A DNA stretch of 64,000 nt from the NCBI GenBank assembly GCA_016415585.1, contig CP066552.1:4464001-4528000 (forward strand), read 5' to 3'. The notes beneath the pieces are model-generated. The model had not been told where the DNA came from. It made no database searches and saw nothing but the letters and a program-made list of their open reading frames with translations. The position numbers were made by a program, and so were the translations under genes. This DNA is from Pectobacterium carotovorum (GTDB lineage Bacteria; Pseudomonadota; Gammaproteobacteria; Enterobacterales; Enterobacteriaceae). The stretch's first letter is position 1; the number at the start of each line of letters is the position of its first letter. Of the stretch, positions 63,963-64,000 are shown piece after piece.

Positions 63963-64000
63963 CAGCGCGTTTCCTCATGAAAAAGTGTCCGTGAAGTAAT
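63959..64000 (-). CDS. 3' end of upstream gene, probably MoxR-type ATPase (YehL-like)
   Basis: 14 codons (ITSRTLFHEETRW then TGA) in the frame that overlaps the DUF5682 start. By E. coli gene order (yehLMPQ) this would be the AAA+ ATPase. The visible piece is too short to prove it. Confidence 0.5.
   Translation of the reverse strand: MTSRTLFHEETRW

Overview
The window is a chromosomal segment of an enterobacterium, most likely a soft-rot Pectobacterium. The backbone order metL-metB / metJ ... rpmE / priA-cytR-ftsN-hslVU-menA-rraA / zapB ... glpFK-glpX-fpr / yiiR-yiiQ-tpiA ... pfkA-fieF is the Enterobacterales order known from E. coli. The accessory insertions (σ54-type Hcp/VgrG/Rhs island, agmatine catabolism, exported MurNAc-releasing enzymes, a composite palindromic repeat) fit Pectobacterium. 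The species call is inference; no marker was searched.

Layout. 1-4758 (minus): a LacI-type regulator (cut by the window edge) and a complete binding-protein-dependent ABC importer of unknown substrate, with a LacI-type palindrome upstream. 4953-9056: methionine genes metBL and divergent metJ, with tandem met boxes between them. 9279-12055: a FecCD-type metallophore or metal importer behind a Zur-like box; its permease carries an in-frame amber codon in the last conserved motif. 12155-12772: a HicAB toxin-antitoxin module (HicA is only 59 aa). 12870-21889: housekeeping block (L31, PriA, CytR, FtsN, HslVU with a σ32 promoter and a leader stem-loop, MenA, RraA, ZapB). 21890-22715: gene-free, with a 21-bp tandem repeat and a ~260-bp composite palindromic element. 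22716-29457: glycerol and triose metabolism. 29632-30223: a BrnTA toxin-antitoxin module whose promoter predicts a leaderless brnT mRNA. 30346-32337: agmatine to putrescine (AguA, AguB).

33005-45920 is a type VI secretion effector island: a near-consensus σ54 promoter with two upstream dyad repeats, hcp, vgrG, an EagR chaperone and a 1461-aa PAAR/Rhs protein ending in an AHH-type nuclease, then its immunity gene. Behind it lie an orphan Rhs tip with a second, unrecognised toxin and immunity gene, a third Rhs core copy that lost its tip and abuts a decayed IS5-family element, and a third putative immunity gene. A frameshifted symE remnant sits between units.

46264-54325 looks like a peptidoglycan-sugar scavenging locus: MurP (MurNAc PTS), MurQ (etherase), MurR (regulator), then an exported two-domain NagZ-like GH3 enzyme, an OmpG-like porin and an exported NamZ-like exo-N-acetylmuramidase. 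Two copies of the same CRP site flank murR. Together they could release GlcNAc and MurNAc outside the cytoplasm, admit oligosaccharides and import MurNAc.

54578-57898 holds pfkA, fieF and the sugar-efflux gene sotB. 58193-64000 (minus) is a four-gene translationally coupled unit like E. coli yehLMPQ (MoxR-type ATPase end, DUF5682 protein, vWA protein, SWIM zinc-finger protein), whose function is not known.
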